Of a stretch of 64,000 nt of DNA, positions 1-10,945 are shown one piece after another (positions within the stretch are counted from its first letter, which is position 1; each line of letters starts with the position of its first letter). Below the pieces are notes generated by a model. That model saw nothing but the letters and a program-made list of their open reading frames with translations, did no database searches and was not told where the DNA came from. The stretch lies in assembly GCA_030737835.1 (NCBI GenBank), contig CM060853.1, positions 806,001-870,000 on the forward strand, written 5' to 3'. The DNA is from Acorus gramineus. Lineage: Eukaryota; Streptophyta; Magnoliopsida; Acorales; Acoraceae. The position numbers were made by a program, and so were the translations under genes.

Positions 1-2133
1 GACGCGCAGTGCGCGCGCGAGCGCGTGTGGCAGCGCGTCTGGGCGCGCAGGCAGGCGCGCGGCAGTGCGCCGATGGTGCCGGGGTGTGTGCGTGCGTGCG
101 CATTCGTGCGTGCGCGTGCGGGGGGGGCATGGTATGGCTGCCCAAGTGTTCGGGTAGGTGTCGGGGCACTCGGACTCGCGCACGTACGTGCGTGCTCGCA
201 TGCCTGCGAGCCCGTATGCATGCTTGTCCGAGTATGGGGTATTTCTAATCATTTTTTTGTATGTATTGTGTATTTTACTCAGCATGTTTAATACCCTGTC
301 TTGCAGATCTTGACAGACGGTCACGCGACGACCCGAGTATTGGTGAGTGGGACAATCCAACCCAGTAGGGAGGCGCTATATGCACTTGGGCGTATACCGT
401 CCTCCCCTGGGGCACCATAGTTTAATATTAACTTGTATAATATGTAATCTATGCAAGCATGATTAATATGTAGTATGCATGCCGCCCTAGACTTTGTATG
501 TTAGGGACTTGCACCCTTAGGATATGTGTAAGAGCCATGCATCCTCACACCATGTTTTCATGCTAGGAAAACCTCGACCTATGCATGTGTCCTGTTAGTT
601 TAATTTATTTTAAATCAAATGCGAACTTATGGTTATTAGCATGCCTTAGAGAATATTATATAAAAAGGGGCCTTGCGGGGTCAGCGTTGAGACCCGGGCT
701 AGGGTACTCCGTGTTCCTTGTTTGGTTGTTGGGATATCCTATATCGGGACCTCATGCTACCCTCCCAAGGTTTCTTTTCCTGATAATCTTATAACCTCGT
801 TATTATAATATGTGTCTCCTCGCATCTCGGTTATGCGCCCTGGAGGAATTCTGAAGAATTCATGTCATTAGTAGAGTCTCCCTTCTCTGGATTAAGGGGC
901 CTTGCGAAGTCAACGTTGAGACTCGGGCTAGGGTACTCCGTGTTCCTTGTTTGGTTGTCAGGATATCCTATATCAGGACCTCACGGTGCCCTCCCAAGGT
1001 TTCTTTTTTTCAGTTAAGGAATACCGCGGATCCAAGTGGATCGTATACGTGTGTGGGTAGGCTATTTCTCTTCCCTTCGTTGGATCCGTATAGAGACTGC
1101 CCCAGCGTTAGACAGGCCGTCCTGACAGTGAGCTCCCATCAGTAGACACCTCCTGATTTGATGACGGACTGTGCTGAAAGTGGGAGTAGACCAGGCGGAC
1201 TACAGAGTGGAGGAGAGACTATCGGTGGACAAAGGGTGATTAACAGCCTAGTCAGTCCCAAAAGCCCATGTCACCAGTTTGAGGGTGAGGGTGAGGGTGT
1301 AGTGGGTTGGCGATGAGCGACCCACTGGTTTGTATAGTTGGTGCCATTCACTGAGTGTGTGGCCAGGTAGAGGCTACCCGGAAGAGAGTTATTGAATGAT
1401 GTCGCGAGCGTGGAATCGTTATCCCCTTCGTTGGATCCGTGTAGTACAGCCCCGACGTTAGACAGGCTATCCTGTACCAGGTAAGCTACGGAGCGGGGAG
1501 AGGCTATCGGTGGACCAAGGGTGATTAACAGCATAGTCAGTCCCAAAAGCCCATGTCACCAGTGTGAGGGTGAGGGTGAGGGTGTAGTGGGTTGGCGATG
1601 AGCGACCCACTGTTTTGTGTAGTTGTTGCCACTTTGAGGCTTGAATAATAAGATTGTGGTTAATATAAATTGTGATGCATGGGTTGTGCTATTCACTGAG
1701 CGTGTGGCTCACCCCTCGCATTTATTTTTCTCCAGTTATCTGAGTCGGATTTGGAGGAGGAGCTCCCCGAGGGATTTCATCAGTAGCGGAGCAGCGCCAC
1801 GTCCCGCGAGTGTTAGAGGCTATCAGCATCCCTTTTTTATTGTATGTATTGTATTCTGTGCTTGGGCACACGTTTGTATTATATTTGGATGTCATTGTAT
1901 ATATTGGCTCTCACAGGACAGTTGATTATGTATCGAGTCTGTGATATGTTTTTGAATTACATACTCAGTCTTTTAAGCTTCCGCTATTTGTGTATATATC
2001 ATGTCAGCCTTGTTTTAGTCTGTGTTGTCATTTTTAGCTGTTGCATAGAGTATGTTATTGACCTCCTGTATAGACTGCTGATATCATGTATACACTTGCC
2101 GCGTCCCGGGGACGGCCGCCCTGGGGCGTGACA
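1..2133 (+). mobile_element. Long LTR (family A, copy A1), 5' part outside the window
   Basis: This is the right-hand part of a long LTR-like element and ends at 2133 in GGGGCGTGACA, the same terminus as A2 (11476) and, inverted, A3 (32654). Positions 1-200 are the tail of the GC-rich domain seen whole in A2 and A3. A splice-acceptor-like TTGCAG ends at 306; the 36-nt block 307-342 follows and is ended by GTGAGT at 343; a second acceptor-like CAG ends at 1735. It has two internal duplications: 666-780 resembles 895-1009, and 1070-1330 resembles 1425-1615. The second pair carries the GAGGGT runs. No coding domain is visible. The left end and its target duplication lie outside the window, so an attached internal region cannot be excluded. 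Confidence 0.75.
1281..1594 (+). repeat. Two G-quadruplex-type GAGGGT blocks in LTR A1
   Basis: At 1281-1308 and 1567-1592 the plus strand reads three GGGTGA steps followed by a fourth GGG after a TGTAGT loop. This gives four G3 runs with short loops, the pattern expected of an intramolecular G-quadruplex. The same block occurs three times in A2 and twice on the opposite strand in A3. Confidence 0.7.
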
Positions 2134-4084
2134 GTTGCATCCCTTGGATGCGGAAAAATTAACTATATTCACAACTAAATGATGTCCTAGCATCCCCAAA
2201 GGCGGGTCCTACACACACCTATAACTGATAGGCAAAATTTAGTATTCAAGTATTGAGTTTTAACATTCCATAATATATCAAAGCTAAGTATAGAACCATA
2301 CAAACTTAATGATAAATAGCATACAACATATTTAACTAATCATGGAGCAAATTCAATATACGAATCTCCTATGGCATACCATATTCAATGATATTAAATA
2401 CATAAGATACAATATCATGCTAGCAATAGTTGTATAAAAATACAGTTATTTATGCATGTATTATGATGGACAAACAAGCAATGGGTGCGATATAAATTGT
2501 CTACGCAAAATACAAATTATAAATATATGTATGCATTATCTAACATGACAAGCTATAATCCTAATAATACGTCCATTTATACAAATACTACAAAACTACA
2601 GCGCTCTTAGAATACACAGACCACGGCTACGTATATTACGCGCTTCCAAAGTGGATGGATCGAACCACTCACCGTTACCCAAATCATCGTGAGTTCTGTC
2701 AACGAAAGCTACAAAACACAATCAATGATGCTCAATTAAAATATGAAGCCTCCTGACACACATACAAGCAAACTTCATGAAGACACTAACTCTTGATGGT
2801 TCTCACATCATACATAATAGCTCTTTGACACACAATCAAGTAAAACCGGTGCATCTACTACAACAAGCACTAAACTTTAATCTCCACAGCACCAAATACA
2901 CATCCAATAATTCTGAAATAAATCATACACATTCTTTGACATGTTAGGATCATAATTTGTGAAGACATCATAATCTGATTTGGCCTCTACATGGCCGAAA
3001 AAAAATATTTCCAGAAACTGGTCATTTTCTACGCGAATCTGAACAGTCCATGCAAATTAGGTTCTAACTTACAACACATATAATATTATGATACCAAATT
3101 TCATATACAGAATCTAGACATATGGATGATCATATCGTATGGGACACAATCCTAAAAATATGTCGCTAAGTACTAGTTTCACAAGGATTGTTACATGACA
3201 GAAATCTGCCATATTATTACACAAAACTCCCAACAACAAGAAAAGGGGAAAAACACATACAACAACACCTATGCATCCTTGCTGACCATCCAAAGCACTA
3301 GATAACAACACTCATACTTCATTGAAGCATAAACACAAATACTTACATGACATGAAGGGAAAACAAACATAACATGAGAAGAAAAGGGGAAAAGGATGCA
3401 CACAAGGGATTCCACCAGCACCACCACCACAAGCAATCAATCCATCACACATGCATAGCCATTACCACCACTAGATCAACACCCTCACATAAGCCAAAAC
3501 TAACAATGAGGTTAAAAGAATGCCACGGAGAAGAAGAGGGAGGTGGAGGGAAATACAAGATTCAGACACATACTCACCATCCTTTTCACTTTTCCTTCAT
3601 TTTCTTCCCTTCATCTTCACTTGCACCACCAAAAATTACAGACAAAGGGGGCTGCCCTAGAGAGAATGAAAGGGGGGGAGAGAGAGAGAGAGATTAAACT
3701 CAATTTAGGGTTTTGCGTGTGAGATGAGGGTAAAAGAGGTACAAATGTGCTTGGTATGATGAGATAAGGAGGGATACTTAGCCTTACACTCACCTCTAAT
3801 AGAGACATTAGGAACCAAGGGTTGGAGAATGGGGTGATACTTGCCTAGAGTCACCACCCACTCAATCAAACAACCAACCAAAACCCAGTAACAGCTAAAC
3901 ACGGATACCATTTGAAACTGTATAATTGTTAAAACGATGCCGGAACACGATGAAAATTTACAGGTAAGTCAAAGAAGATACTAGGATCACCGATATGCGG
4001 TTATATTTTTAAATTAAGCACATCAACTCTAAAAAGAAATAAAAACATGACATCTAATCACTCAGAAGTGACACAAACATAACA
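2134..4084 (-). mobile_element. Long LTR (family B, copy B3), minus strand, truncated
   Basis: Read on the minus strand, the element starts at 4084 with TGTTATGTTTGTGTCACTT, close to the start of A2 at 7952. It then follows family B: the segment 3100-3200 matches the B1 region 6320-6430 and the B2 region 45320-45420. The donor-like ATG|GTGAGT begins at 3577 and the acceptor-like TAG ends at 2709. A 36-nt block (2708 to 2673) follows and is ended by GTGAGT. The element is cut at about 2134, where A1 begins, so A1 probably inserted into it. The 5 bp beyond its end (4085-4089, CATAG) would be one target-site copy. Confidence 0.7.
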
Positions 4085-5458
4085 CATAGGCCCCATGAGG
4101 TGTCAAATTTTTATTGGCTGACTGGTTGACCTTTACAAAAGGGCAAAAAACCAAAGTACATAACTACCCTTATTTAAATCACACGTTTACAAGTCAAACC
4201 CCTCCATTTTCGTTTTCAGTGTCTCCTCCCTAAACACATCCCAATAATTTGTAATCGTTTTTTTTTTTAATCTGCAACTTAAAAAAATCATTCCGGCCGA
4301 CCTGCTCATCTTCGACGAACAGCGTCACCACCCCTGGATTCCTTTCATCGCTCGCTATCATATGTGACATGGTTCGACTATATTTTCAATCCTCCTCTGG
4401 ATTCCACCTTTTTCGATCTTCATATCCACTTTTTGATGAATGTAACTAACTTTTAACGAAACACTAAGATCAAATAAAAAAGTCAGTTACTTTTTATGAA
4501 TGTAATTTAGTTTTAAAATATATTACACAAATAGTTCAATTAACTGAATATTTTATTAATTAAGGCATGTAAGCATCATTTATATTTCAAAAATGTAACT
4601 GGGTTACAAAATATAATGCATATAGGTTCATATTAGTTTAAAAATGTAACACAACCATATGCCAATATAACATCAAAACTCTATAAAATCCTCCAAAAAA
4701 ACATATTTAACATCGAACACCAGATTCAAAGAAAAAATTGTAAACAAAATCCAGATCAAAGGCTGCCATATTTAATATCAAACAACAAATTTGAAAAAAA
4801 AAAAAAACATTGTACTAAATGCAAAAACAAACAATAACAAAGGTCATACCTGATTGACAGACATTGAAAACGATAGGCAAATCGATCAATTGCACAAAAA
4901 TGTTAGTAACATTTGTGAATGTAACTAAATTTTACAACACATTCATATATAATAAATCAATTACATTCATAAATGTAACTAACTTATAAAAAAGTGTATA
5001 AATATACATATTAGTTTGGGATGTAACTATTATTTGAAAAATAATGCATAAAAGTTTGAAATAAACAATTGCAAGAACATACAATAATAACCGCCACACC
5101 TGAATCGCCAGACATTGATATGAAGACCAATATGTTCTGTTGTTTTTTCGATTAGATAAATGGCTGAGAAGTCTTGCAGAAATCAAATCTGAATTCAAAA
5201 GTCGATCAAATATCATATCTGATCTGCTTCAACGGGTTCTTCAAAGAATTATCAACATTTCCCGATGAAAATTGAGGCCATAATTCAATTATCAATTGAT
5301 AATTTAAAAAAAAATCCACAACAGGAAAAAAATTGAGCATGAATGCAACGCAATCACGAAAAGATCATAACTGCCCAATTAATCCGGTGCAGGTTTCTCA
5401 AATTAAGTTCAAGGGTATTATCGGTAATGTCATTAGTGCCATGTCATGGGGCTTACAT
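4085..5458 (+). mobile_element. Mutator-like TIR element E1, left segment
   Basis: Left part of a non-autonomous TIR element; the right terminus is at about 12668-12709 after LTR B1. The left end carries the family motif CCCCATGAGGTG (4091-4102). The rest of the left TIR is cut off by B3. The interior is AT-rich with many copies of AATGTAACT in both orientations and no coding potential. It is closely similar to E2 (49687-51282). Superfamily assignment rests on E3, whose 9-bp target duplication is perfect. Confidence 0.7.
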
Positions 5459-8215
5459 TGTTGTGCCTGTTTCATTTGGAGCTTTTTTTTTTTATCGGAG
5501 CTGCTAAAATTTTAGTTTTTAGCTACCTGATGGAGTTGGTGTGCTCTGATTGAAAAACAAACTGCATATTATGGGTCCTGGTACTGTTTTGTCTTACCCA
5601 TAAATTTTTTATTGAATTCCAGTAACTTTTTAAAAAACATGCAGTTCTGAATCGCATCCGGGTTTGGTCGTATCTGCGTTTCGGTGGATGAGATATTTCG
5701 AGTGATGTGACGCTTCACTTCATGCTTCCCTATAAAGTGAAAAATAGTGGTTGGATGTGGGTAACTTTAAGCTTAACCTCACCATCCCCCTTGGCCCCCT
5801 TAAAGTCACCCCTAAACACTATTTGGGAGTGTAAAAACCCCCTTTCTCTCTCCCTCTCTCTCTCTCCATCCAAAAATGCCTCTCATTCTCTCTTTTTGCT
5901 CTCCCTCTCTTGTGTGTTTGGTGGAGAAGAAGAAGAAGGAGAAGGAGAACATGAAGGAGAAGATGGAGGAGCAAGAAGAGGAGTGATCAAGGTTAGTGTG
6001 TGCATGTATTGATGTTGTCTTCCCCCTTTCCTCCTTCCCTAGCCTCTAATGGATCCCCTGTTTTCCCTACCCATTTTGGTTCAGCCATGAAGAAGAGAAG
6101 CAAAGGAGGTGGTGGTAGTGGTGGTGGTGGTCGAGGTGGTTGTGGGTGCGTTCAAGAGCCCCCGCACCTCCCCCTTTCCCTCCCCCTCTCTTGGTAAGCC
6201 TTTCCCTCTTCTTTTCTGGTTTTGTAGCACATGTGGGTGTTGTTGGGAGAGTGTTGTTATGTGTAATTGCTGCTGCACATGAGGTGTTTGTGTTTATGCA
6301 TGGATGGTGGTGGTTTTGGGTTGTAAATAAGGCAGATTTCTGTCTCCTTAAGATCCTTGTGAAACAAGTATTTAGAGGCATATGATTGGGATTGTGTCCT
6401 CATATGATATGATCATCCATGTGTCTAGATGCTATATATGAAATTTGGTGTCATTTTATTATCTTTGTTTTAAGTTATAACCTGATTTGCAAGGCTTGTC
6501 CAGATTCGAGTGGGAATTGACCAGTTTCTGACAATATTTTATTTCGGGCTTGTAGAGGCCAAATTAGGTTATGATGTCCATGGATTATGATCCCCACATG
6601 TCAGAGAACGTGTATGATTTATGTCATAATTTTTGGATGTGTATTTGGTGCTGTGGAGATCAAATAGTAGGGCTGGTTGCAGCAGATATACCAGTTTTGC
6701 TTGATTCTGTGTCAAGGAGTTGTTATGCATGTTGTGAAAAATATCAGGAGTCGTTGTCTTCATGAATTAGGCTTGTATATCTGTATAGAGTCTTCATATT
6801 TTAATTGAGCATCATTGGTTGTGTTTTACAGCTTTCCTTGGCGGAACTCGCGATGAATTGGTCGTTAGGTGAGTTGTTCGATCCAACCCTTCGGGAAGCG
6901 TTGGATGCACGTAGTCGTGCGTCACACATCCGTGGGGCACCATAACTATACTACTTGTTTAGATGAGTAGTATGGTCATGTCTAACCCATATTATGTTAA
7001 ATATCTTGCATGCTAGGCTTGTATAGCTCGTATATTGCGTAGAACCCCCTATTCTACCATATACTTGCCTATGTATTGTATTCATGAATGAATAATCATG
7101 TTTGCATGCGCCCTGCTTGTACGGGCATGTATCTCTTTGTATTTATATGGATGTATAGAATATGGCATGCCTTAGGTAGTCTTGGTTGTAATACTACCCC
7201 CCCCCCCATGTTAGTAATATCTAACCTGATTAAGCTTGGCTTAATAACCGGGTACATACCTAATATTCCCTGGTCGTAGGATTTGAGGGCGTGGTGTAGT
7301 TATTGCGCCCATGTTATTGGGACAAAACTATGACCAACTTCTAGAGATGATGAACTCTCTCTCGCCCTCTCTCTTCGTGCGAACTGAGTAAGTAGATGTG
7401 GTTCCTACTTGATTCGGGTTCGCTTGGGAATATTGGCATGCACCTGTTAGTGCGCGAGATCACGCTTGACCCTTCCCTTTTAAGTGGGTGATATCCAACG
7501 CATGTTAGGGTACACTTGTATGCTTGTATGATTAATGGTTTTGTATGCATATTAATTAGCGCCACACCTAATATGTTTGTCGCATATATATTGTTTATGC
7601 TTTTTTATCCATGTTAGGGAGTACCCCTATAATTAATTATTATGTTATCATGCATGTGGTTCATGTACATAACTACGGTAGAATTCTCCTATTATGATTA
7701 TGTGCATGTTAGACTAATTGGGTCTATCTGTAATAGGCATGAGTATGACCCGCGGTCAGGTTGTGCCTTATTAGTTAGAGCGCGAGCGATGTAATCGCCA
7801 CCCTACATCTGTGAGATGCACTTGAATGGAATTCAGGAGAATTCATTGTTGTATCGGTTTTGTTAAACCGGTGGCTATGGCATTAAGCTAGGCCTACCCG
7901 TGCTAGGCGTGTGTATGAACCGCCTGTTGGGTTATATGCCTTTGGCTTATTTGTTATATTTGTGTCACTTTTAACCTGCTGGTAACCGTTGGATCATTCT
8001 GGCAGTTTTTCGTTTTTTTTCGGTTTTCGATCGGTACCGCTAATTTTTGGACTGTTAGCTATCGTCCTGAGTTAGAGGACTCTGATTGGAAATCTAACTG
8101 CATATTTGGTGTCCTGGTGCCGTTTTAGACCTCTCACGAAAATTTCGTTGAATTCCGGTAACGTTCCCGAAAATTTCGCAGTTCCGGGGCATATCTGGGT
8201 TTTTAAGTCGCACAC

Positions 8216-8224
8216 TATATAAAG
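8216..8224 (+). promoter_or_regulatory. TATA box of LTR A2
   Basis: TATATAAAG sits in a sharp transition into pyrimidine-rich leader sequence (8260-8300). The homologous position in A3 (minus strand, near 35445) reads ACTATATGAAT. B1 (near 5731) has CTATAAAG. Position relative to the 5' end is conserved, which supports a promoter. The start site would be about 30 bp downstream. Confidence 0.6.
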
Positions 8225-8350
8225 GTGGGAACTAATTTTCGGATTACTATTCATCATCCCTACCAACTTAATTTTCTCTCTCCCCTCTCTCCTTTTCTCA
8301 CTTTTGAGCCCCCTAGACCCCTCAAAGCTTAAAACCTAAAAACCTAGGAA

Positions 8351-8375
8351 GTGTAGATCGGGTCCCGATCTACAC
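8351..8375. repeat. 25-nt palindrome in LTR A leader
   Basis: GTGTAGATCGGG, one T, then its exact reverse complement CCCGATCTACAC. A3 keeps it at 35285-35309 with a single mismatch. It lies in the predicted first exon, about 100 nt after the expected transcription start, so in RNA it would form a self-complementary hairpin. Confidence 0.75.
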
Positions 8376-8541
8376 CCCGGTGGTTTCAAATCTCGATTCC
8401 GACGAGTTTGACCCCTCCGTCCGCCCTCTCTTCTTCCCTGATTTGAGCCATTTCGGTGGTGGAGGTAGATCCGGGCGGTGGAAGCCTTTGGGGAAAGGTT
8501 TCAGCGCGCGGAGAGCGTCTGGACTTCCCTTCCTCCCCTTG

Positions 8542-9896
8542 GTAAGCCCTATTTCCCCTCTTTTCTTGTTTAGATGGATGCTAGGAGGTGGGTTTTGTGG
8601 TTGGGTGGAGGTTGGCGGCTGTGGGTGGCCGTCGAAGGGCGGTGGAGGTGATCGGAGGTCGGTGGGTGGTGGTAGGGGTGGTCTCGGGTATGGGTGGGGG
8701 ATGCTCTCGGGCAGCAGGTAGCACCGGTAGCAGCACAGCAGCGCAGCAGGCTGGGCGCGCGCGTGCGTTCCCGCGGGCGTGCGCGCGGGCATGCAGGGCG
8801 CGCGTGATGGTCCTGCTGGGCGTGCGGGTGCTGGGCGCGCAGGTGTGCCGGGCGTGCGAGCGCTGGGCGTGCTGCGCGCGGGTACACCCGGGAGAGCTGA
8901 TCGAGCGGCTGGTGCTGGGGAGCTGGGCGAGCTGTGCGCAAGGAGCTGGGTAGGACTAGCCGGGTAGGCTGGGAGTAGGTGCACCAGTTTGCTGGGCGCG
9001 CGAGCGCGTGCGCGCAGGTGCGCGCGCGGGCGTGCGCTCGGGGGGTGCAGGGAGATGCGTGCAGGTAGGCTAGCTGGGCTGTGCGCGCTGGCAGGCCGGG
9101 CGAGCAGGCAGGGCGCGCAGGCGAGCAGGGCAGGGGCGCTCGGGCATCAGGCGGGCAGTGCCCCGGGCGTGCAGGCGAGCGGTGCTCGGGCCACTCGGCG
9201 ACGCGCGCAGGCAGGCAACGCGGGCAGCAGCGCGGGCAGGCTGGCAGGCGCGCTAGGCGCGTGCTGCCAGGCGCGCTGGGCGCGTGTTGCGCGTGCGTGC
9301 GCGTGGACGCTGGGTGAGGGTCCCGGGTGCTGGGCGCAGAGCGCTGGGCGCTGGGTCGCGGGTACCGGGTGCTGGCCGAGGATGCTGGGCACTAGGGCGC
9401 TGGGCGCTGGGCACCGCTGTGGGGTGTGCGCGCGGGGCGCTGGGCAGAGGCAGGCGTGCGCGCGGTGTGGGAGCTGGTGGTGCGCGCGGGGTGCGCGCGG
9501 GTGTGGGAGCTGGCGGTGCGCGCGGGGTGCGCGCGGGGGGTGCGGCGTGTTCGCGTGGTGTGCGCGGGGAGCGCGGGGGTGCGCGCGGGCTGCTGCGGCA
9601 GGGCGCAGTGGGTGGCGGCGCACCGGGTGGCTCGGCTGCGGGTCCAAGGCGGCGGGCAGGGGCCCGGCGGCGCCTGGGCGCGCGGGCTGAGGTGCGGCGG
9701 CGCACCCGAAGGGTCGGGTGGCCGTGCGGGAGGTTGCCGGTGGTGCGGGAGTGAGCCGGAGTGCTCGGGCTAGCGTGCGTACGTGCCGTATGTACGTTTG
9801 CCCGAGTATTGGGTATTTTTAGAGTATTTTAATGTATTTTTGGGTATTTTAGAGTGTTTGTGGATTTTACTCACCATACGATACCCTGTCTTGCAG
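8542..9896 (+). other. Putative intron 1 of LTR A2, holding the GC-rich domain
   Basis: Donor CTTG|GTAAGCC and acceptor GTCTTGCAG are matched at the homologous places in A3 (34146-35109, minus), B1 (6194-6831), B2 (45114-45812) and B3 (2709-3577, minus); A1 shows the acceptor at 306. Length varies from 638 to 1,355 nt while the borders stay fixed. Variable interior with constant splice borders is what a real intron would show. There is no transcript evidence here. Confidence 0.5.
8740..9760. repeat. Low-complexity GC/CpG-rich domain of LTR A2
   Basis: About 1 kb made of short, degenerate GCGCGCGGG, GCTGGGCGC and GTGCGCG words. It has overlapping spurious ORFs on both strands. It differs sharply from the AT-rich surroundings and recurs in A1 (1-200) and A3 (34240-34940, opposite strand), but not in family B. 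CpG density is strikingly high for plant transposon DNA, which usually loses CpG by methylation and deamination. Confidence 0.8.
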
Positions 9897-9932
9897 ATCT
9901 AGACGGACGGTCGCGCGACGACCCGGACTTCG
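9897..9932 (+). other. 36-nt block between acceptor and GTGAGT (putative microexon), A2
   Basis: Bounded by GCAG and CG|GTGAGT. The equivalent block is 36 nt in A1 (307-342), A3 (34110-34145, minus), B2 (45813-45848) and B3 (2673-2708, minus), and 37 nt in B1 (6832-6868). Its third frame is open in all six copies, with related residues: LDGRSRDDPDF in A2, LVDRTRNNPSI in B2, FVDRTHDDLGN in B3. The GTGAGT may be a splice donor or simply the codons for Gly-Glu in a longer exon; B1 and B3 show related codons beyond it. Confidence 0.45.
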
Positions 9933-10696
9933 GTGAGTGGGACAATCCAACCCAGTAGAGAGGTGTTATACACACTTGGGCGTATACCGACCTCTCCTGG
10001 GGCACCATGGATGAATATTGGCATGTTGTAATTTGTATATCATGCGAGCATGATTTAATTGTAGAATGCATGTTACCCTAGACTTTGCATGTTAGGGACT
10101 TGCACCCTTAGGATATGGGTATGAGCCATGCACCATGTCCCCTGTTTCCATGTTAGGAAGCCCGACCGATGAATGTGTCCTACTAGTTTATTTATTAAAT
10201 TAAATGCTAGTAAATGTTTAATTGCATGTTATAGTGAATATTATAGGGGAGGGGCCTTGCAAGGACAGCGGTGAGACCCGGGTTAGGGTACACCGTGTTC
10301 CTTGTTTGGTTGTCGGGGTGTCCTATAACGGGAACTCACACTGCCCTCCCGAGTTTCTTTCCCCCAATGATATTCCACCCTTGTTATAACCTTATGCATG
10401 TTCCCCGCATCGTAGTTATGCGCCCTGGTGGGTTCTGAGGAATTCAGAACATTAGTGTTGTTATGATGTGTTGTCTGCGGATCCGAGTGGATCATATGCG
10501 ATGGATAGGCTGTTCTGTTCCCTTCGTTGGATCCGTGTAGAGACTACCTCAGCGTTAGACAGGTTGTCCCGTGCAGGGGCTCCCAGTAGTAGGCGCCTCC
10601 TGATTGGTAGAAGGACTATGCTGAACGTGGGAGTGGCCAAACGACCTACGGAGTGAGGAGAGACTATCGGTGGACCAAGGGTGACCAACAGCCTAG

Positions 10697-10945
10697 TCAG
10701 TCCCAAGAGCCTAGGTCACCTGTTGAGGGTGAGGGTGAGGGTATGGTGGGCCGGCGATGTGGCGACCCACTGGATTGTAAGTCCCAATATCCTTGGTCAC
10801 CCCTTGAGGGTGAGGGTGAGGGTGTAGCGGGTTGGCGGAAGCGACCCGCTGGTTTTGTGCAGTTAGTCCCAATATCCTTGGTCACCCATTGAGGGTGAGG
10901 GTGAGGGTGTAGTGGGTTGGCGGTAGCGACCCACTAGGTTGCGGA
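10697..10945 (+). repeat. Three tandem ~80-bp units with G-quadruplex motif, LTR A2
   Basis: Each unit starts AGTCCCAA, continues GGTCACC and GAGGGTGAGGGTGAGGGT, then a short inverted repeat of the type GTGGG...CCCAC. GGG runs are at 10724-10750, 10807-10834 and 10890-10919. A1 and A3 have two such blocks, so copy number differs between LTRs. It lies just upstream of the last splice-acceptor-like site (11083). Confidence 0.75.

Noticed and set aside
1281-1594. GGGTGA repeats as interstitial telomere sequence
   Set aside because: Plant telomere repeats are TTTAGGG; these are GAGGGT units embedded in an LTR and conserved between copies.
8989-9690. Long ORFs (up to 233 codons) in the GC-rich LTR domain, and the 249-codon ORF at 34234-34983
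   Set aside because: Arg/Ala/Gly/Cys-rich translations arise in several frames on both strands, as expected from GCG-rich low-complexity DNA; no domain and no conservation between A2 and A3.
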